A DNA stretch of 64,000 nucleotides from assembly GCF_002979435.1 (NCBI RefSeq), contig NZ_PCOV01000010.1, positions 1 through 64,000 of the forward strand. Direction: 5' to 3'. The notes below the pieces were generated by a model, which saw only the letters and a list, made by a program, of their open reading frames with translations, was not told the origin of the DNA and made no database searches. Shown one piece after another: positions 1-9,354 of the stretch. The position numbers and the translations under genes are program-made. This stretch comes from Microbacterium sp. MYb66. Its GTDB lineage: Bacteria > Actinomycetota > Actinomycetes > Actinomycetales > Microbacteriaceae. Position 1 is the first letter of the stretch, and each line of letters begins with the position of its first letter.

Positions 1-72
1 GAAGCTAAGCCTCACAGCGCCGATGGTACTGCAGGGGGGACCCTGTGGGAGAGTAGGACACCGCCGGACTCC
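1..72 (+). rRNA. rrf: 5S ribosomal RNA, 3' part
   Basis: The first ~70 bases match the 3' half of an actinobacterial 5S rRNA: GAAGCTAAGCCTCACAGCGC, then a GATGGTACTGC block, the GGGGGACCCTGTGGGAGAGTA helix region, and a GGACACCGCC end. The 5' half lies before the window. It is the last gene of an rRNA operon and is followed at once by a strong terminator. The exact mature 3' end (about 70-72) is an estimate. Confidence 0.9.
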
Positions 73-80
73 TTTTAAAC

Positions 81-112
81 AAAAGAGCCACCCAATGCTG
101 GGTGGCTCTTTT
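81..112. terminator. Bidirectional intrinsic terminator of the rRNA operon
   Basis: A perfect inverted repeat with 14-bp arms: AAAAGAGCCACCCA (81-94) and TGGGTGGCTCTTTT (99-112) around the 4-base loop ATGC. The A-tract on one side and T-tract on the other make it a rho-independent terminator in both directions. It would end the 5S transcript on + and the IclR-type gene on -, which stops at 150. Confidence 0.92.
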
Positions 113-149
113 GCGTTAACACACGTACGTGCTCGAGCGCAGGCGCCGC

Positions 150-917
150 TCAGCGCTTGAGCCGTGACTCGAGGATCTCCGCGCACTCGCGGACCGCCTC
201 AGCCAGCGCCTCCTCTTCCAGGTCTTCACGCGCCCACGTCACGGCCACAGCTGCCATCGGCCAGCCGGTGTGATCCCGGACGGCGACGCCGACGCTGCGC
301 AGCCCCTCGGCGATCTCGCTGTTCTCCGTGGCATACCCGCGAGCCCTGACCTCACGCAGCAGCTCCCGCAGTTCGCGCGGTGTTCGCGGACCCAGACCTG
401 TGCGGTCGGGGAAGACCGAGGCATCGGGGTACAACGCCCGCACCTGCTCGCGGGGAAGCGCGGCCAGCATCGCGCGGCCGGACGCGGTCAGGTGCGCAGG
501 CAGGCGAACACCGACATCCGTCACGAGGGCGGGCCGTCGCGGCGCTCGCTCCTCCACGATGTACAGCACGTCCCCACCACTCATCACCGCCAGATGTGCG
601 CTTTCCCCCAGTCGGTCCGACAGTGCGGCGACGAGGGGGCGGCCCCGGCGGGCGAGTGGCTGCTGGCGGGCATAGCCTCCAGCCAGTTCGAATGCCGACG
701 TGCCGAGTCCCCATCTCCGCTCCTCCCGAAGGTGCAGCACGAATCCGTACGCGGCGAGCGTGGTGAGCAGGTGGTACACCGTGGACCTGGGCAATTCGAG
801 TTCGCGGGCGATCGCAGAGGCGGCGACCGGTGCAGGGCGGCCGGCGAGGTAGCTCAGGATGCGCAGGGTGTTCTCGGCGGCGGGGACCTGGGCTGCTGTG
901 CCTTTGTCTGGGATCAC
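150..917 (-). CDS. IclR family transcriptional regulator, probably of the hut genes
   Basis: About 255 residues, the usual IclR length. An N-terminal winged helix-turn-helix (roughly residues 15-70, with NTLRILSYL and LPRSTVYHLLTTL) is followed by the IclR effector domain (ARRGRPLVAALSDRLGESAHLAV, then the TASGRAMLAALP motif). It lies divergent from hutH with only ~58 bases between starts, so it most likely senses a histidine-pathway metabolite and controls hutHUI; that is inference from position. Start is uncertain: GTG at 917 is used, TTG at 923 gives two more residues, and neither has a clear ribosome-binding site. Confidence 0.85.
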   Translation of the reverse strand: MIPDKGTAAQVPAAENTLRILSYLAGRPAPVAASAIARELELPRSTVYHLLTTLAAYGFVLHLREERRWGLGTSAFELAGGYARQQPLARRGRPLVAALSDRLGESAHLAVMSGGDVLYIVEERAPRRPALVTDVGVRLPAHLTASGRAMLAALPREQVRALYPDASVFPDRTGLGPRTPRELRELLREVRARGYATENSEIAEGLRSVGVAVRDHTGWPMAAVAVTWAREDLEEEALAEAVRECAEILESRLKR

Positions 918-975
918 AGACAAAGCATGTCATGATCGGGTGTCGGCGGCACGCTGTCGGGTGTGGAATCGAGTC

Positions 976-2517
976 ATGACTGTTCCTGTCCCCGTGGTCG
1001 TCGGTGCCGCCCCGCTGTCTCCCGCTGATGTCGTCGCCGTCGTCCGTCACGATGCCCCGGTGCTGATCGATGCAGATGCCCTCGCCCGCGTCGCGGAAAC
1101 CCGCCGCGTGATCGACGGTCTCGCCGCGGACCCGCACCCGCACTACGGTGTCTCCACCGGGTTCGGTGCGCTCGCGACCACGTTCATCGCCCCCGACCGG
1201 CGCCTCCAGCTGCAGGCCAGCCTGATCCGCTCGCATGCCGCGGGTACCGGGGCCGAGGTCGAGCGCGAGGTGGTCCGCGGCCTCCAGCTCCTTCGTCTGC
1301 AGACCCTCGCCTCCGGACGCACGGGCGTCCGCCCGATCGTCGTCGAGACCTACGCAGCATTGCTGAACTCCGGGATCACTCCCGTCGTGCGCGAGTACGG
1401 CTCGCTCGGCTGCTCCGGAGACCTCGCTCCCCTCGCACACATCGCCCTCGCGGCCATGGGAGAAGGTAACGTGCGCGATGCATCCGGCACATTGGTCCCC
1501 GCCTCCGAAGCCCTCGCCGCCGCGGGTATCGAGCCGCTCACCCTCGTCGAGAAGGAGGGCCTCGCGCTCATCAACGGGACCGACGGCATGCTCGGGATGC
1601 TGGTGCTGGCGCTACATGACCTCGAGTCCCTGCTGCTCACCGCCGATCTCGCCGCCGCGATGTCCGTGGAGTCCCAGCTCGGGACCGACGCCGTGTTCGC
1701 GGCCGACCTGATGGCGCTCCGCGCCCAGATGGGCCAGGCGGAGTCCGCGGGAAACCTGCGCGCGTTCCTCGCGGACTCCCCGATGGTCGCCAGCCACAAG
1801 GGCCCGGACGACGGCCGCGTGCAGGATGCCTACTCGCTGCGCTGCTCGCCCCAGGTGCACGGCGCCGCGCGCGATACGCTCGCCCACGGCGCTTTGATCG
1901 CCGGCCGGGAACTCGCCAGCGTCATCGACAACCCCGTCATCACGCGGGACGGGCGCATCGAATCCAACGGCAACTTCCACGGGGCTCCGGTGGCCGCCGT
2001 CCTCGATTTCCTCGCGATCTCGGTCGCCGATGTCGCGTCGGTCTCCGAGCGCCGCACGGACCGGGCCCTGGACCCGGCCCGCAGCCACGGGCTCCCGCCC
2101 TTCCTCGCCGATGAGGTCGGGGTCGACTCGGGCCTCATGATCGCGCAGTATGCCGCCGCCGGGATCGTCTCCGAGCTCAAGCGGCTCGCGGTGCCGGCCT
2201 CCGTCGACTCGATCCCCTCTTCCGCCATGCAGGAGGACCACGTCTCGATGGGATGGGCGGCTGCGCGCAAGCTGCGTCGCGCGATCGACGGACTCGGACG
2301 CGTTCTCGCGATCGAGATCCTCACCGGTGCCCGTGCGCTCGACCTGCGTGCCCCGCTGCAGCCGGGACCGGCGACCGGAGCAGTGCGCGACCTCGTCCGC
2401 ACGGTCGCCGAAGGCCCCGGCCCCGACCGTTTCCTCTCTCCGGAGATGGAAGCCGTCACCGCACTCGTCCAGTCGGGCGACGTCGCCCGCATCGCAAAGG
2501 AGCACACTCATGGCTGA
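976..2517 (+). CDS. hutH: Histidine ammonia-lyase
   Basis: 513 residues. It deaminates L-histidine to trans-urocanate, the first step of histidine degradation, in the cytoplasm. The family hallmark [14 protein letters not shown] is at residues 142-155; the tripeptide Cys146-Ser147-Gly148 would cyclise to the electrophilic MIO cofactor, where many family members have Ala-Ser-Gly. Other conserved blocks are [11 protein letters not shown] near the N-terminus, the SQLGTDAVF region, and QEDHVSMG near the C-terminus. The ATG at 976 is chosen because the reading frame upstream overlaps the divergent regulator. It overlaps hutU by 8 bases, so the two are translationally coupled. Confidence 0.96.
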   Translation: MTVPVPVVVGAAPLSPADVVAVVRHDAPVLIDADALARVAETRRVIDGLAADPHPHYGVSTGFGALATTFIAPDRRLQLQASLIRSHAAGTGAEVEREVVRGLQLLRLQTLASGRTGVRPIVVETYAALLNSGITPVVREYGSLGCSGDLAPLAHIALAAMGEGNVRDASGTLVPASEALAAAGIEPLTLVEKEGLALINGTDGMLGMLVLALHDLESLLLTADLAAAMSVESQLGTDAVFAADLMALRAQMGQAESAGNLRAFLADSPMVASHKGPDDGRVQDAYSLRCSPQVHGAARDTLAHGALIAGRELASVIDNPVITRDGRIESNGNFHGAPVAAVLDFLAISVADVASVSERRTDRALDPARSHGLPPFLADEVGVDSGLMIAQYAAAGIVSELKRLAVPASVDSIPSSAMQEDHVSMGWAAARKLRRAIDGLGRVLAIEILTGARALDLRAPLQPGPATGAVRDLVRTVAEGPGPDRFLSPEMEAVTALVQSGDVARIAKEHTHG

Positions 2518-4204
2518 GTCCACCGCATCCGACACCACGGCATCCGCCGCTCCCGTGTCCGGACCCCGCGTCGTCCGTGCCGTCCGCGGTAATCAGCGCA
2601 CCGCCAAGAGCTGGGGCGCTGAAGCCGCCAAGCGCATGCTGATGAACAACCTCGACCCCGAGGTCGCCGAGCACCCCGAAGACCTGGTGGTCTACGGCGG
2701 TACCGGAAAGGCCGCGCGGAGCTGGGAGGCGTACGACGCGATCGTCCGGACACTCGACGAGCTCGAACCGGATGAGACCCTGCTGGTGCAGTCCGGCAAG
2801 CCGGTCGGCGTCTTCCGAACACACGAGTGGGCGCCACGGGTCCTCATCGCCAACTCCAACCTGGTCGGCGACTGGGCGAACTGGCCGGAGTTCCGTCGTC
2901 TCGAAGAGCTCGGACTCATCATGTACGGGCAGATGACCGCGGGGTCGTGGATCTACATCGGCACGCAGGGCATCCTGCAGGGCACGTACGAGACGTTCGC
3001 CGCCGTCGCCCGCTCGCTCGGACGTGACTCGCTGCGGGGGACGCTCACCCTCACCGGCGGTGCCGGCGGGATGGGGGGCGCCCAGCCGCTCGCCGTGACC
3101 ATGAACGACGGGGCGGTGCTGATCGTCGACGTCGACGAGTCCCGTCTCGCCCGACGCGTGGAGCACGGCTACCTCGACGAGTACACGACCGACCTCGATG
3201 CCGCGGTGGCCAGAGTCGTCGCCGCGAAGGATGCCGGCGAGGCTCGCTCCGTCGGCGTGGTCGGCAACGCGGCCGAGGTGTTCCCCGAGCTGCTGCGCCG
3301 CGGCGTGCCGATCGACATCGTGACCGACCAGACCAGCGCCCACGACCCGCTCGCCTACCTCCCGCTCGGCGTCGCCGTCGCGGACTGGAAGGCCGAGGCC
3401 GAGTGCGACGCCGAGGAGTTCACCCGACGCGCGCGCGAGTCGATGGCCGCGCACGTCGCGGCGATGGTGGCGTTCCAGGATGCGGGTGCGGCGGTGTTCG
3501 ACTACGGCAACTCGATCCGTGCCGAGGCGCAGCTGGGCGGCTTCGCCCGAGCGTTCGAGTTCCCCGGGTTCGTGCCGGCGTACATCCGCCCGCAGTTCGA
3601 GGAGGGCCGGGGGCCGTTCCGCTGGGCCGCGCTCTCCGGAGACGCCGAGGACATCCGCAAGACCGATCGAGCGATCGCCGAGCTGTTCCCCGAGGATGCC
3701 GCGCTGCACCGGTGGCTGCAGAAGGCGGGGGAGAAGGTGCACTTCGAGGGGCTGCCCGCCCGGATCTGCTGGCTCGGCTACAAGGAGCGGCACCTCGCCG
3801 GCCTCAAGTTCAACGAGATGGTCGCCTCGGGCGAGCTGTCGGCGCCGATCGTGATCGGCCGCGATCACCTCGACTCGGGCTCGGTCGCGTCGCCGTACCG
3901 CGAGACCGAGGCGATGAAGGACGGCTCCGATGCGATCGCCGACTGGCCGCTGCTGAACGCTCTGCTGAACACGGCATCCGGAGCCTCCTGGGTGTCCCTG
4001 CACCACGGTGGCGGCGTCGGCATCGGCCGCTCGATCCACGCCGGTCAGGTCAGCGTCGCCGACGGCAGCGCGCTCGCGGCGGAGAAGCTGGAGCGCGTAC
4101 TGACGAACGACCCCGGCACCGGCGTCATGCGCCACGTGGATGCCGGCTACGAGCACGCGCGCCAGGTCGCCCGCGATCGCGGCCTCACGGTGCCGATGCT
4201 CTGA
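2510..4204 (+). CDS. hutU: Urocanate hydratase
   Basis: 564 residues, normal for urocanase (~550-570). It hydrates urocanate to 4-imidazolone-5-propionate using tightly bound NAD+ as an electrophile. The NAD-binding glycine-rich motif [11 protein letters not shown] is evident, as are the conserved [17 protein letters not shown] and HHGGGVGIG blocks. The ATG at 2510 follows AAAGGA with good spacing and overlaps the hutH stop by 8 bases. Second gene of hutHUI. Confidence 0.97.
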   Translation: MAESTASDTTASAAPVSGPRVVRAVRGNQRTAKSWGAEAAKRMLMNNLDPEVAEHPEDLVVYGGTGKAARSWEAYDAIVRTLDELEPDETLLVQSGKPVGVFRTHEWAPRVLIANSNLVGDWANWPEFRRLEELGLIMYGQMTAGSWIYIGTQGILQGTYETFAAVARSLGRDSLRGTLTLTGGAGGMGGAQPLAVTMNDGAVLIVDVDESRLARRVEHGYLDEYTTDLDAAVARVVAAKDAGEARSVGVVGNAAEVFPELLRRGVPIDIVTDQTSAHDPLAYLPLGVAVADWKAEAECDAEEFTRRARESMAAHVAAMVAFQDAGAAVFDYGNSIRAEAQLGGFARAFEFPGFVPAYIRPQFEEGRGPFRWAALSGDAEDIRKTDRAIAELFPEDAALHRWLQKAGEKVHFEGLPARICWLGYKERHLAGLKFNEMVASGELSAPIVIGRDHLDSGSVASPYRETEAMKDGSDAIADWPLLNALLNTASGASWVSLHHGGGVGIGRSIHAGQVSVADGSALAAEKLERVLTNDPGTGVMRHVDAGYEHARQVARDRGLTVPML

Positions 4205-4268
4205 CACACTCGAACCGGTGCCGTGGCGCGATCCCCTCGGCACCGGTCCACCCCGCGGAAGGATGCCG

Positions 4269-5429
4269 ATGCGCACTCTGATCACGAACATCGCCGAACT
4301 GACGACCAACGTCGCGGTCGGCGATGACCCCTGCGGGACCATGAACGATGCCGCCGTGCTGATCGAGGGCGAGCTGATCGCCTGGGTCGGCACAACCGAG
4401 GGCGCGCCGAGCGCGGACGAAGTGGTCGATGCCGCCGGTCGAGCCGTGATCCCCGGGTTCGTCGACAGCCACAGCCATCTCGTCTTCGCCGGCGACCGCG
4501 CTGCCGAGTTCGAGGCGCGCATGGCAGGACAGAAGTACGCCGCCGGGGGCATCCGCTCCACCGTCGCGGCCACCCGAGCGGCGACGGACGACGAGTTGCG
4601 CGCGCGTCTGCGGGGGTTCCTCGACGAGATGCTCGCGCAGGGGACCACGACCGTCGAGATCAAGAGCGGCTACGGGCTGAGCGTCGCCGACGAGGAACGC
4701 CTTCTTCGACTCGCCGCCGAGGTCACCCCGGAGGTGACGTTCCTCGGCGCGCACGTCGTGCCCGCCGAGTACGCCGATCGGCCGGACGAGTACGTCGATC
4801 TCGTCGTGGGACCGATGCTCGACGCCTGCGTCCCGCACGCGAAGTGGATCGACGTCTTCTGCGAGACCGGGGCGTTCACGGTGCCGCAATCGCGCCGGGT
4901 CCTGGAGGCGGGGATCGCGCGTGGACTCGCACCGCGCGTGCATGCCAGCCAGCTCGGGCCCGGAGAGGGCGTACACCTGGCGGTCGAGCTGGGTGCGGCA
5001 TCCATCGACCACGGCACATATCTGACGGAGGCCGACATCGATGCGCTCGCCGGCTCCGACACCGTGCTGACCCTCCTGCCCGGTGTCGAGTTCTCGACCC
5101 GGCAGCCGTATCCCGACGCGCGCCGGCTCCTCGACGCGGGCGTCACGGTGGCCCTCGCGTGCGACACGAACCCGGGTTCGAGCTTCACGTCGTCGATGCC
5201 GTTCTGCATCGCCGTCGCGGTGCGCGACATGGGGATGACTCCCGCCGAGGCGGTGTGGGCGGCCACCGCCGGCGGTGCCAGGGCGCTGCGCCGCGACGAC
5301 GTCGGTGTGATCGCCCCCGGCGCGCGTGCCGACCTCGTGCTGTTGGACGCACCGACCCGCATCCACCTCGCCTACCGGCCGGGTGTGCCTCTCGTCCGGG
5401 CCGTCTGGAAGGACGGCGCCTCGGTCTGA
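4269..5429 (+). CDS. hutI: Imidazolonepropionase
   Basis: 386 residues. It hydrolyses imidazolone-5-propionate to N-formimidoyl-L-glutamate. It is an amidohydrolase-fold metalloenzyme: the metal motif is His68-x-His70 in [13 protein letters not shown], and the family motifs KSGYGL, GAHVVP and ACDTNPGSS follow. The ATG at 4269 is preferred over the in-frame ATG at 4263 because GGAAGG (4257-4262) then has proper spacing. It is third in hutHUI, 64 bases after hutU, and ends 16 bases from the convergent hutG candidate. Confidence 0.96.
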   Translation: MRTLITNIAELTTNVAVGDDPCGTMNDAAVLIEGELIAWVGTTEGAPSADEVVDAAGRAVIPGFVDSHSHLVFAGDRAAEFEARMAGQKYAAGGIRSTVAATRAATDDELRARLRGFLDEMLAQGTTTVEIKSGYGLSVADEERLLRLAAEVTPEVTFLGAHVVPAEYADRPDEYVDLVVGPMLDACVPHAKWIDVFCETGAFTVPQSRRVLEAGIARGLAPRVHASQLGPGEGVHLAVELGAASIDHGTYLTEADIDALAGSDTVLTLLPGVEFSTRQPYPDARRLLDAGVTVALACDTNPGSSFTSSMPFCIAVAVRDMGMTPAEAVWAATAGGARALRRDDVGVIAPGARADLVLLDAPTRIHLAYRPGVPLVRAVWKDGASV

Positions 5430-5445
5430 CCCGACCCTCTGCGTC

Positions 5446-6363
5446 TCAGTGCCGGAGCGCCAGGCCGGCGAGCAGCTCCAGCACGCAGAGCGCTGCGAGC
5501 CGGATCGTACGAGCATCGTCGGCGTCGGCCGTCGCGTCGACCTCTGCGAGATCGGCGCTCACCACGCGTGCATCCGTCGCCACGGCGCGCGTGAGGGCTC
5601 GCAGCTCCCACGCCTGGAGGCCGCCGGGGACGCTCGCCGGGCAGCCGGGCGCGACGGAGCGATCGCAGACGTCGACGTCGATGTCGAGGTGGATGCGCGG
5701 ATCCGCCCCGGCACCCGCGATCTCGAGGGACTCCGCGACCACATCGTCGATACCGCGGCGGCGCACGTCGTCGAGCGTGATGACGCGGATTCCCCAGTCG
5801 GCTGCGCGCTGCGCATAGGCGGCGGAGTTCGCGAAGTCGGCGATGCCGATCTGCACGATCCGCGTCGGGTCGATCCGGCTGGTGCTCAGCGTCGACGCGG
5901 CGGGGACGTCTTCGACGAGGCGGCGCACGGGCGTGCCGTTCGAGACCCCGTCGCGCAGGTCGAAGTGCGCATCGAAGGTGATCAGCCCCGTGGCCCGGGC
6001 GCCGAGCGCCACCGGGTAGGTCAGCGAGTTGTCGCCACCGAGAGCGATCACGAGCCCCGTCGCCTCGGCGAGCTCGTGCACCCGGGCGATGACCCTCGCC
6101 TCGCCGGTCGCGCCGTCGGGGTCTGTCACATCACCGGCATCCGCGATCCGCAGCCGTTCGTTCAGATCGAGCGCGGGCGCGCCCATCAGCGTCGTCCCGT
6201 AGCGGGGGAGAGCTTCGCGGATGGCCGCCGGCGTCGCGTGCGCCCCCGTCGGGGAGAGCGAGGTGCGCCAGGTCGGCACGCCCAGCAGCACGGCATCCGC
6301 CGCACCGAGGAAGGCGGGCCAGGCGCCGGCGCGCGGCCAGAGCGGGTCATGGGAGAGCGGCAT
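5446..6363 (-). CDS. hutG: Formimidoylglutamase-like ureohydrolase (arginase family)
   Basis: 305 residues of the arginase/agmatinase fold. Position next to hutHUI suggests it converts N-formimidoylglutamate to glutamate and formamide, completing the pathway. Manganese-binding motifs are DAHFD (131-135) and D229-x-D231-x-x-D234 followed by APG. The first metal motif reads GGDNS, with Asn112 where arginases usually have His in GGDHS. It runs on the strand opposite the other hut genes and starts one base after the DUF445 gene ends, so it may be cotranscribed with that gene instead. An agmatinase or guanidino-acid hydrolase role is the alternative. Confidence 0.8.
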   Translation of the reverse strand: MPLSHDPLWPRAGAWPAFLGAADAVLLGVPTWRTSLSPTGAHATPAAIREALPRYGTTLMGAPALDLNERLRIADAGDVTDPDGATGEARVIARVHELAEATGLVIALGGDNSLTYPVALGARATGLITFDAHFDLRDGVSNGTPVRRLVEDVPAASTLSTSRIDPTRIVQIGIADFANSAAYAQRAADWGIRVITLDDVRRRGIDDVVAESLEIAGAGADPRIHLDIDVDVCDRSVAPGCPASVPGGLQAWELRALTRAVATDARVVSADLAEVDATADADDARTIRLAALCVLELLAGLALRH

Positions 6364-6364
6364 G

Positions 6365-7642
6365 TCAGACTCCGGGGATCAGGGCGTGGGCGATGGAGAA
6401 GATGGCGAGACCCGCCAGCGCTCCGACGAAGGTGCCGTTCAGACGGATGTACTGCAGGTCGCGGCCGACCATGAGCTCGATCTTCTCGGTGGTCTCGACC
6501 GGGTCCCAGCGCTCGACGGTGTCGGTGATGATCGAGGCGATGTCGTGGCGGTAGCGGTCGACGAGGAAGACCGCCGCGTCGGACACCCAGGTGTCCACCC
6601 GATGCTGCAGCGCGGCATCCGTCGTCAGGCGTTCGCCGACCTCCTGCAAGGCCTGCACGGCGCGGCGGCGCAGACCGCTCTCGGGATCGGCGAGGGCGGT
6701 GAGCAGACCGTTCTTCGCGGTGTTCCACGCCTCCGCGGCGAGAGCTCCGACCCGAGGGCTGTCGAACAGTGAGGCCTTCGCGTTCTCGAGCTTCGCGCGC
6801 GTCGCCGGGTCGTTCTGCAGACTGTCGGCGAGCCGACCGAGGTACCCGTCGATCGCGATCCGCGCCGGATGCCGGGGGTCGGCCTGCACCGCACGGACGA
6901 ACTTGACCGCCTCGTGGTACACGGTGTCGTCGACGAAGCGATGGGCCAGCTTCGGCACCCAGCCCGGGAGACGCCGCGAGACGAGCCCGGTGAACGACTC
7001 GGCGTTCGCGTCGAGCCATCGACCGATGCTGTCCACAGCGAGGTCGACGGCACCGTGGTGCGCATCGGCCTCGACGATCTTCTCGAGCCAGGCGCCGGCG
7101 GGCGGACCCCATTCCGGCGTCACCAGGTGCTCGCGGGCGAGGTCTGTGATGAGATCGCGGACGTCGTCGTCACTCAGCGCGTTGAGGATGGCGGTCGCGA
7201 TGGTCGCGCCTTCCGCGCCGACGCGCTCGGCGTGAGGGGCCTCGCGCAGCCACTCGCCCGCGCGCAGCGCGATGTGCGTGGTCGACAGTTTGGTGCGCAC
7301 GACTTCCGCCTCGAGGAAGTTCGTCTCGACGAACTCGCCGAGCGTGCGCCCGATCTCGTCCTTGCGGCTCGGGATGATCGCGGTGTGCGGGATGGGCAGC
7401 CCGAGGGGGTGGCGGAAGAGCGCAGTCACCGCGAACCAGTCTGCGAGTGCACCCACCATGCCGCCCTCGGCCGCCGCGCGGACGTAGCTCAACCAGCCGA
7501 CCCGCTCCTGGAAGGCGAAGGCGAACACGAACACGACGGCCATGAACACCAGCGCTCCGAGGGCGACGGCCTTCATGCGTCGGAGCGCGCGGAGGCGCTC
7601 CTGGTCGGCGGGCGAGAGCTGCGTCATCGGTGTTCGCGGCAT
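6365..7642 (-). CDS. DUF445 family membrane protein
   Basis: 425 residues. The stretch after the first membrane segment (GGMVGALADWFAVTALFRHPLGLPIPHT, read in two parts) is diagnostic of DUF445 (YjiN-like) proteins. There is one transmembrane helix near residues 24-44 and another at the extreme C-terminus (ALAGLAIFSIAHALIPG), with a long soluble part between, so both ends are membrane-anchored. Function of the family is not established. The ATG at 7642 follows AAAGGA at good distance. It sits directly upstream of the hutG candidate, one base apart. Confidence 0.88.
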   Translation of the reverse strand: MPRTPMTQLSPADQERLRALRRMKAVALGALVFMAVVFVFAFAFQERVGWLSYVRAAAEGGMVGALADWFAVTALFRHPLGLPIPHTAIIPSRKDEIGRTLGEFVETNFLEAEVVRTKLSTTHIALRAGEWLREAPHAERVGAEGATIATAILNALSDDDVRDLITDLAREHLVTPEWGPPAGAWLEKIVEADAHHGAVDLAVDSIGRWLDANAESFTGLVSRRLPGWVPKLAHRFVDDTVYHEAVKFVRAVQADPRHPARIAIDGYLGRLADSLQNDPATRAKLENAKASLFDSPRVGALAAEAWNTAKNGLLTALADPESGLRRRAVQALQEVGERLTTDAALQHRVDTWVSDAAVFLVDRYRHDIASIITDTVERWDPVETTEKIELMVGRDLQYIRLNGTFVGALAGLAIFSIAHALIPGV

Positions 7643-7747
7643 GACGTCATCCTTTCACGCTGCCGCCCGGTCGGACCCGACGGCGCGATGGGCGCTGTCT
7701 CGGCGCTCAGACAGCCCGACGGCCGGCGGGGCGAGTACCCTCGAGAC

Positions 7748-8020
7748 GTGATCGAAGACATAAAGAAGCGTGCTCTGCACCGCACCAGCATCCTCGAGGG
7801 TCAGATGCGCGGTGTCGCGCGGATGATCGAGAACGAGGAGTACTGCATGGACATCATCACGCAGTCCCGCGCGATCCAGCGTTCGTTGGAGTCCCTCAAC
7901 AGGCTGCTGCTGGAGAACCATCTGCAGACGCACGTCACGCACATGTTCGAGGCGGGCGGCGAAGAGCGTGAGAAGGCCGTCGTGGAACTGCTCAAGGCAT
8001 TCGACTTCGACCGCAAGTAG
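7748..8020 (+). CDS. CsoR/RcnR family (DUF156) metal- or stress-sensing repressor
   Basis: 90 residues, the normal length for this all-helical family, starting with GTG. The ligand positions are visible with canonical spacing: Cys33 (EEYCMDII), His58 (LENHL) and His62 (QTHV). Copper-sensing CsoR has Cys-His-Cys there; this set (Cys-His-His) is closer to the nickel/cobalt sensor RcnR, although RcnR's additional N-terminal His is replaced here by Glu3. Such proteins are tetrameric repressors released by metal or sulfur/aldehyde species. No metal-efflux gene is adjacent, so its target is not evident. Confidence 0.9.
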   Translation: MIEDIKKRALHRTSILEGQMRGVARMIENEEYCMDIITQSRAIQRSLESLNRLLLENHLQTHVTHMFEAGGEEREKAVVELLKAFDFDRK

Positions 8021-8070
8021 CGGCTCCGGCTTCCTGAACCAATCAGCGCCAATCGGTCGTGCATTTCCGG

Positions 8071-8095
8071 ATTCGCAACGGATATCGTCGCGAAT
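8071..8095. promoter_or_regulatory. Inverted repeat upstream of potA, candidate operator
   Basis: ATTCGCAACG (8071-8080), spacer GATAT, then CGTCGCGAAT (8086-8095): 10-bp arms with one mismatch. It lies 85-109 bases before the potA start, in the 159-base gap after the CsoR-type gene. A possible -10 element TATACC is at 8120-8125. The binding protein is unknown; PucR or Lrp from this region are candidates. Confidence 0.5.
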
Positions 8096-8179
8096 CGATC
8101 GAGGGACTTCCGATTTCGCTATACCTGACGCCCTTCCTGTGACAGACTCGCGGCAAGCGAATCTCAATGGGGAGGCTCC

Positions 8180-9340
8180 ATGCCCGACACCACCCGAACG
8201 TCGACGGCGACGCTCGACACACCCACCGCCCCCGGTGCCGTCCGCATCGACGGCGTGACCAAGCGGTACGGCAGCGCCACGGCGGTCGACGACCTGAGTC
8301 TCGACGTGCAACCAGGGGAGTTCCTCTCCCTCCTCGGCCCTTCCGGATGTGGGAAGACCACCACCCTCCGCATGATCGCGGGCTTCGAGTACCCGGATGC
8401 CGGGGACATCCTCATCTCCGGGCGCAGCGTCTTGAACCTCCCGCCCTACCGGCGCGAGGTCAACACCGTCTTCCAGGCCTATGCGCTGTTCCCGCACCTC
8501 ACGGTCGCCGAGAACGTCGCATACGGACTGCAGCAGCGGCGGGTCCCGAAGGCCGAGCAGCGAGAGCGCGTGAGCGAGGCTCTCGACATGGTGCAGCTGC
8601 GCGCGTTCGCGGATCGCAAGCCGACCCAGCTCTCCGGCGGTCAGCAGCAGCGCATCGCCCTGTCGCGGGCGCTCATCAACCGACCCGGCGTGCTCCTGCT
8701 CGACGAACCTCTGGCGGCGCTGGACCGGCAGCTGCGCGAGGAGATGCAGCTCGAGCTGAAGCTGCTGCAGGCCAGGCTCGGCACGACCTTCGTCTTCGTC
8801 ACGCACGATCAGGCCGAGGCCCTGTCGATGAGCGATCGGATCGCGGTGATGCGCGCGGGGCGGATCGAGCAGCTCGATGCGCCGGCAGCGATCTACGCCG
8901 AGCCCGCGTCGGCGTACGTCGCCTCGTTCATCGGGCAGCAGAACTTCGTGCACGGCACGGTGCGTGCGGAGGGTGACGCGGTCGACACCGCGATCGGCAC
9001 GATCTCCGGGCGTTGGGGCGGCGAGCGGGTCGCACCCGGTCAGCCTGCGGTCGCCGCGATCCGGCCGGAGTACGTCCGGCTGGAACAGGGCGACGGCGCG
9101 GGGGTCCGGGGACGGGTGCTCGGCGTCTCGCATCTCGGCGAGACGCTGCAGGTCGCGGTCCGCATCGGGGAGGACGCCACGTTCCTCTCGCGGATGCCCG
9201 CACCGTCCGCGCCACCGGTGGGCGTCGACGACGAGGTCCGGTGCGTCTGGAGCCCGGCGGATGCGCGACTGTTCGCCGCCGAGGGTATCCCGACCACCGC
9301 GACCCACGTGATCACCCTGCCCAAGGACGGCAGCCTGTGA
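8180..9340 (+). CDS. potA: Spermidine/putrescine-type ABC transporter, ATP-binding protein
   Basis: 386 residues. It powers uptake of a polyamine-like substrate with the PotB/PotC permeases. The Walker A motif GPSGCGKT is at 53-60, followed by the Q-loop VFQAYALFPHLTV, signature LSGGQQQR and Walker B VLLLDEP; the last ~130 residues form the TOBE regulatory domain typical of the PotA/MalK group. The ATG at 8180 follows GGGGAGG. It is the first gene of a tightly overlapping operon (potA-potD-potB-potC-amidohydrolase). The polyamine assignment is by family; the true substrate could be another amine. Confidence 0.9.
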   Translation: MPDTTRTSTATLDTPTAPGAVRIDGVTKRYGSATAVDDLSLDVQPGEFLSLLGPSGCGKTTTLRMIAGFEYPDAGDILISGRSVLNLPPYRREVNTVFQAYALFPHLTVAENVAYGLQQRRVPKAEQRERVSEALDMVQLRAFADRKPTQLSGGQQQRIALSRALINRPGVLLLDEPLAALDRQLREEMQLELKLLQARLGTTFVFVTHDQAEALSMSDRIAVMRAGRIEQLDAPAAIYAEPASAYVASFIGQQNFVHGTVRAEGDAVDTAIGTISGRWGGERVAPGQPAVAAIRPEYVRLEQGDGAGVRGRVLGVSHLGETLQVAVRIGEDATFLSRMPAPSAPPVGVDDEVRCVWSPADARLFAAEGIPTTATHVITLPKDGSL

Positions 9341-9354
9341 CGGGGAGGTCTCCG

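Noticed and set aside
2456..4663. A 735-residue open frame on the minus strand across hutU
   Set aside because: It mirrors hutU on the other strand, has the Arg/Val/Asp/Gly-rich composition of antisense frames in GC-rich DNA and contains no recognisable domain.
6869..7747. An N-terminal extension of the CsoR-type protein
   Set aside because: It runs antisense to the DUF445 gene and is low-complexity; the GTG at 7748 starts exactly where family members start.
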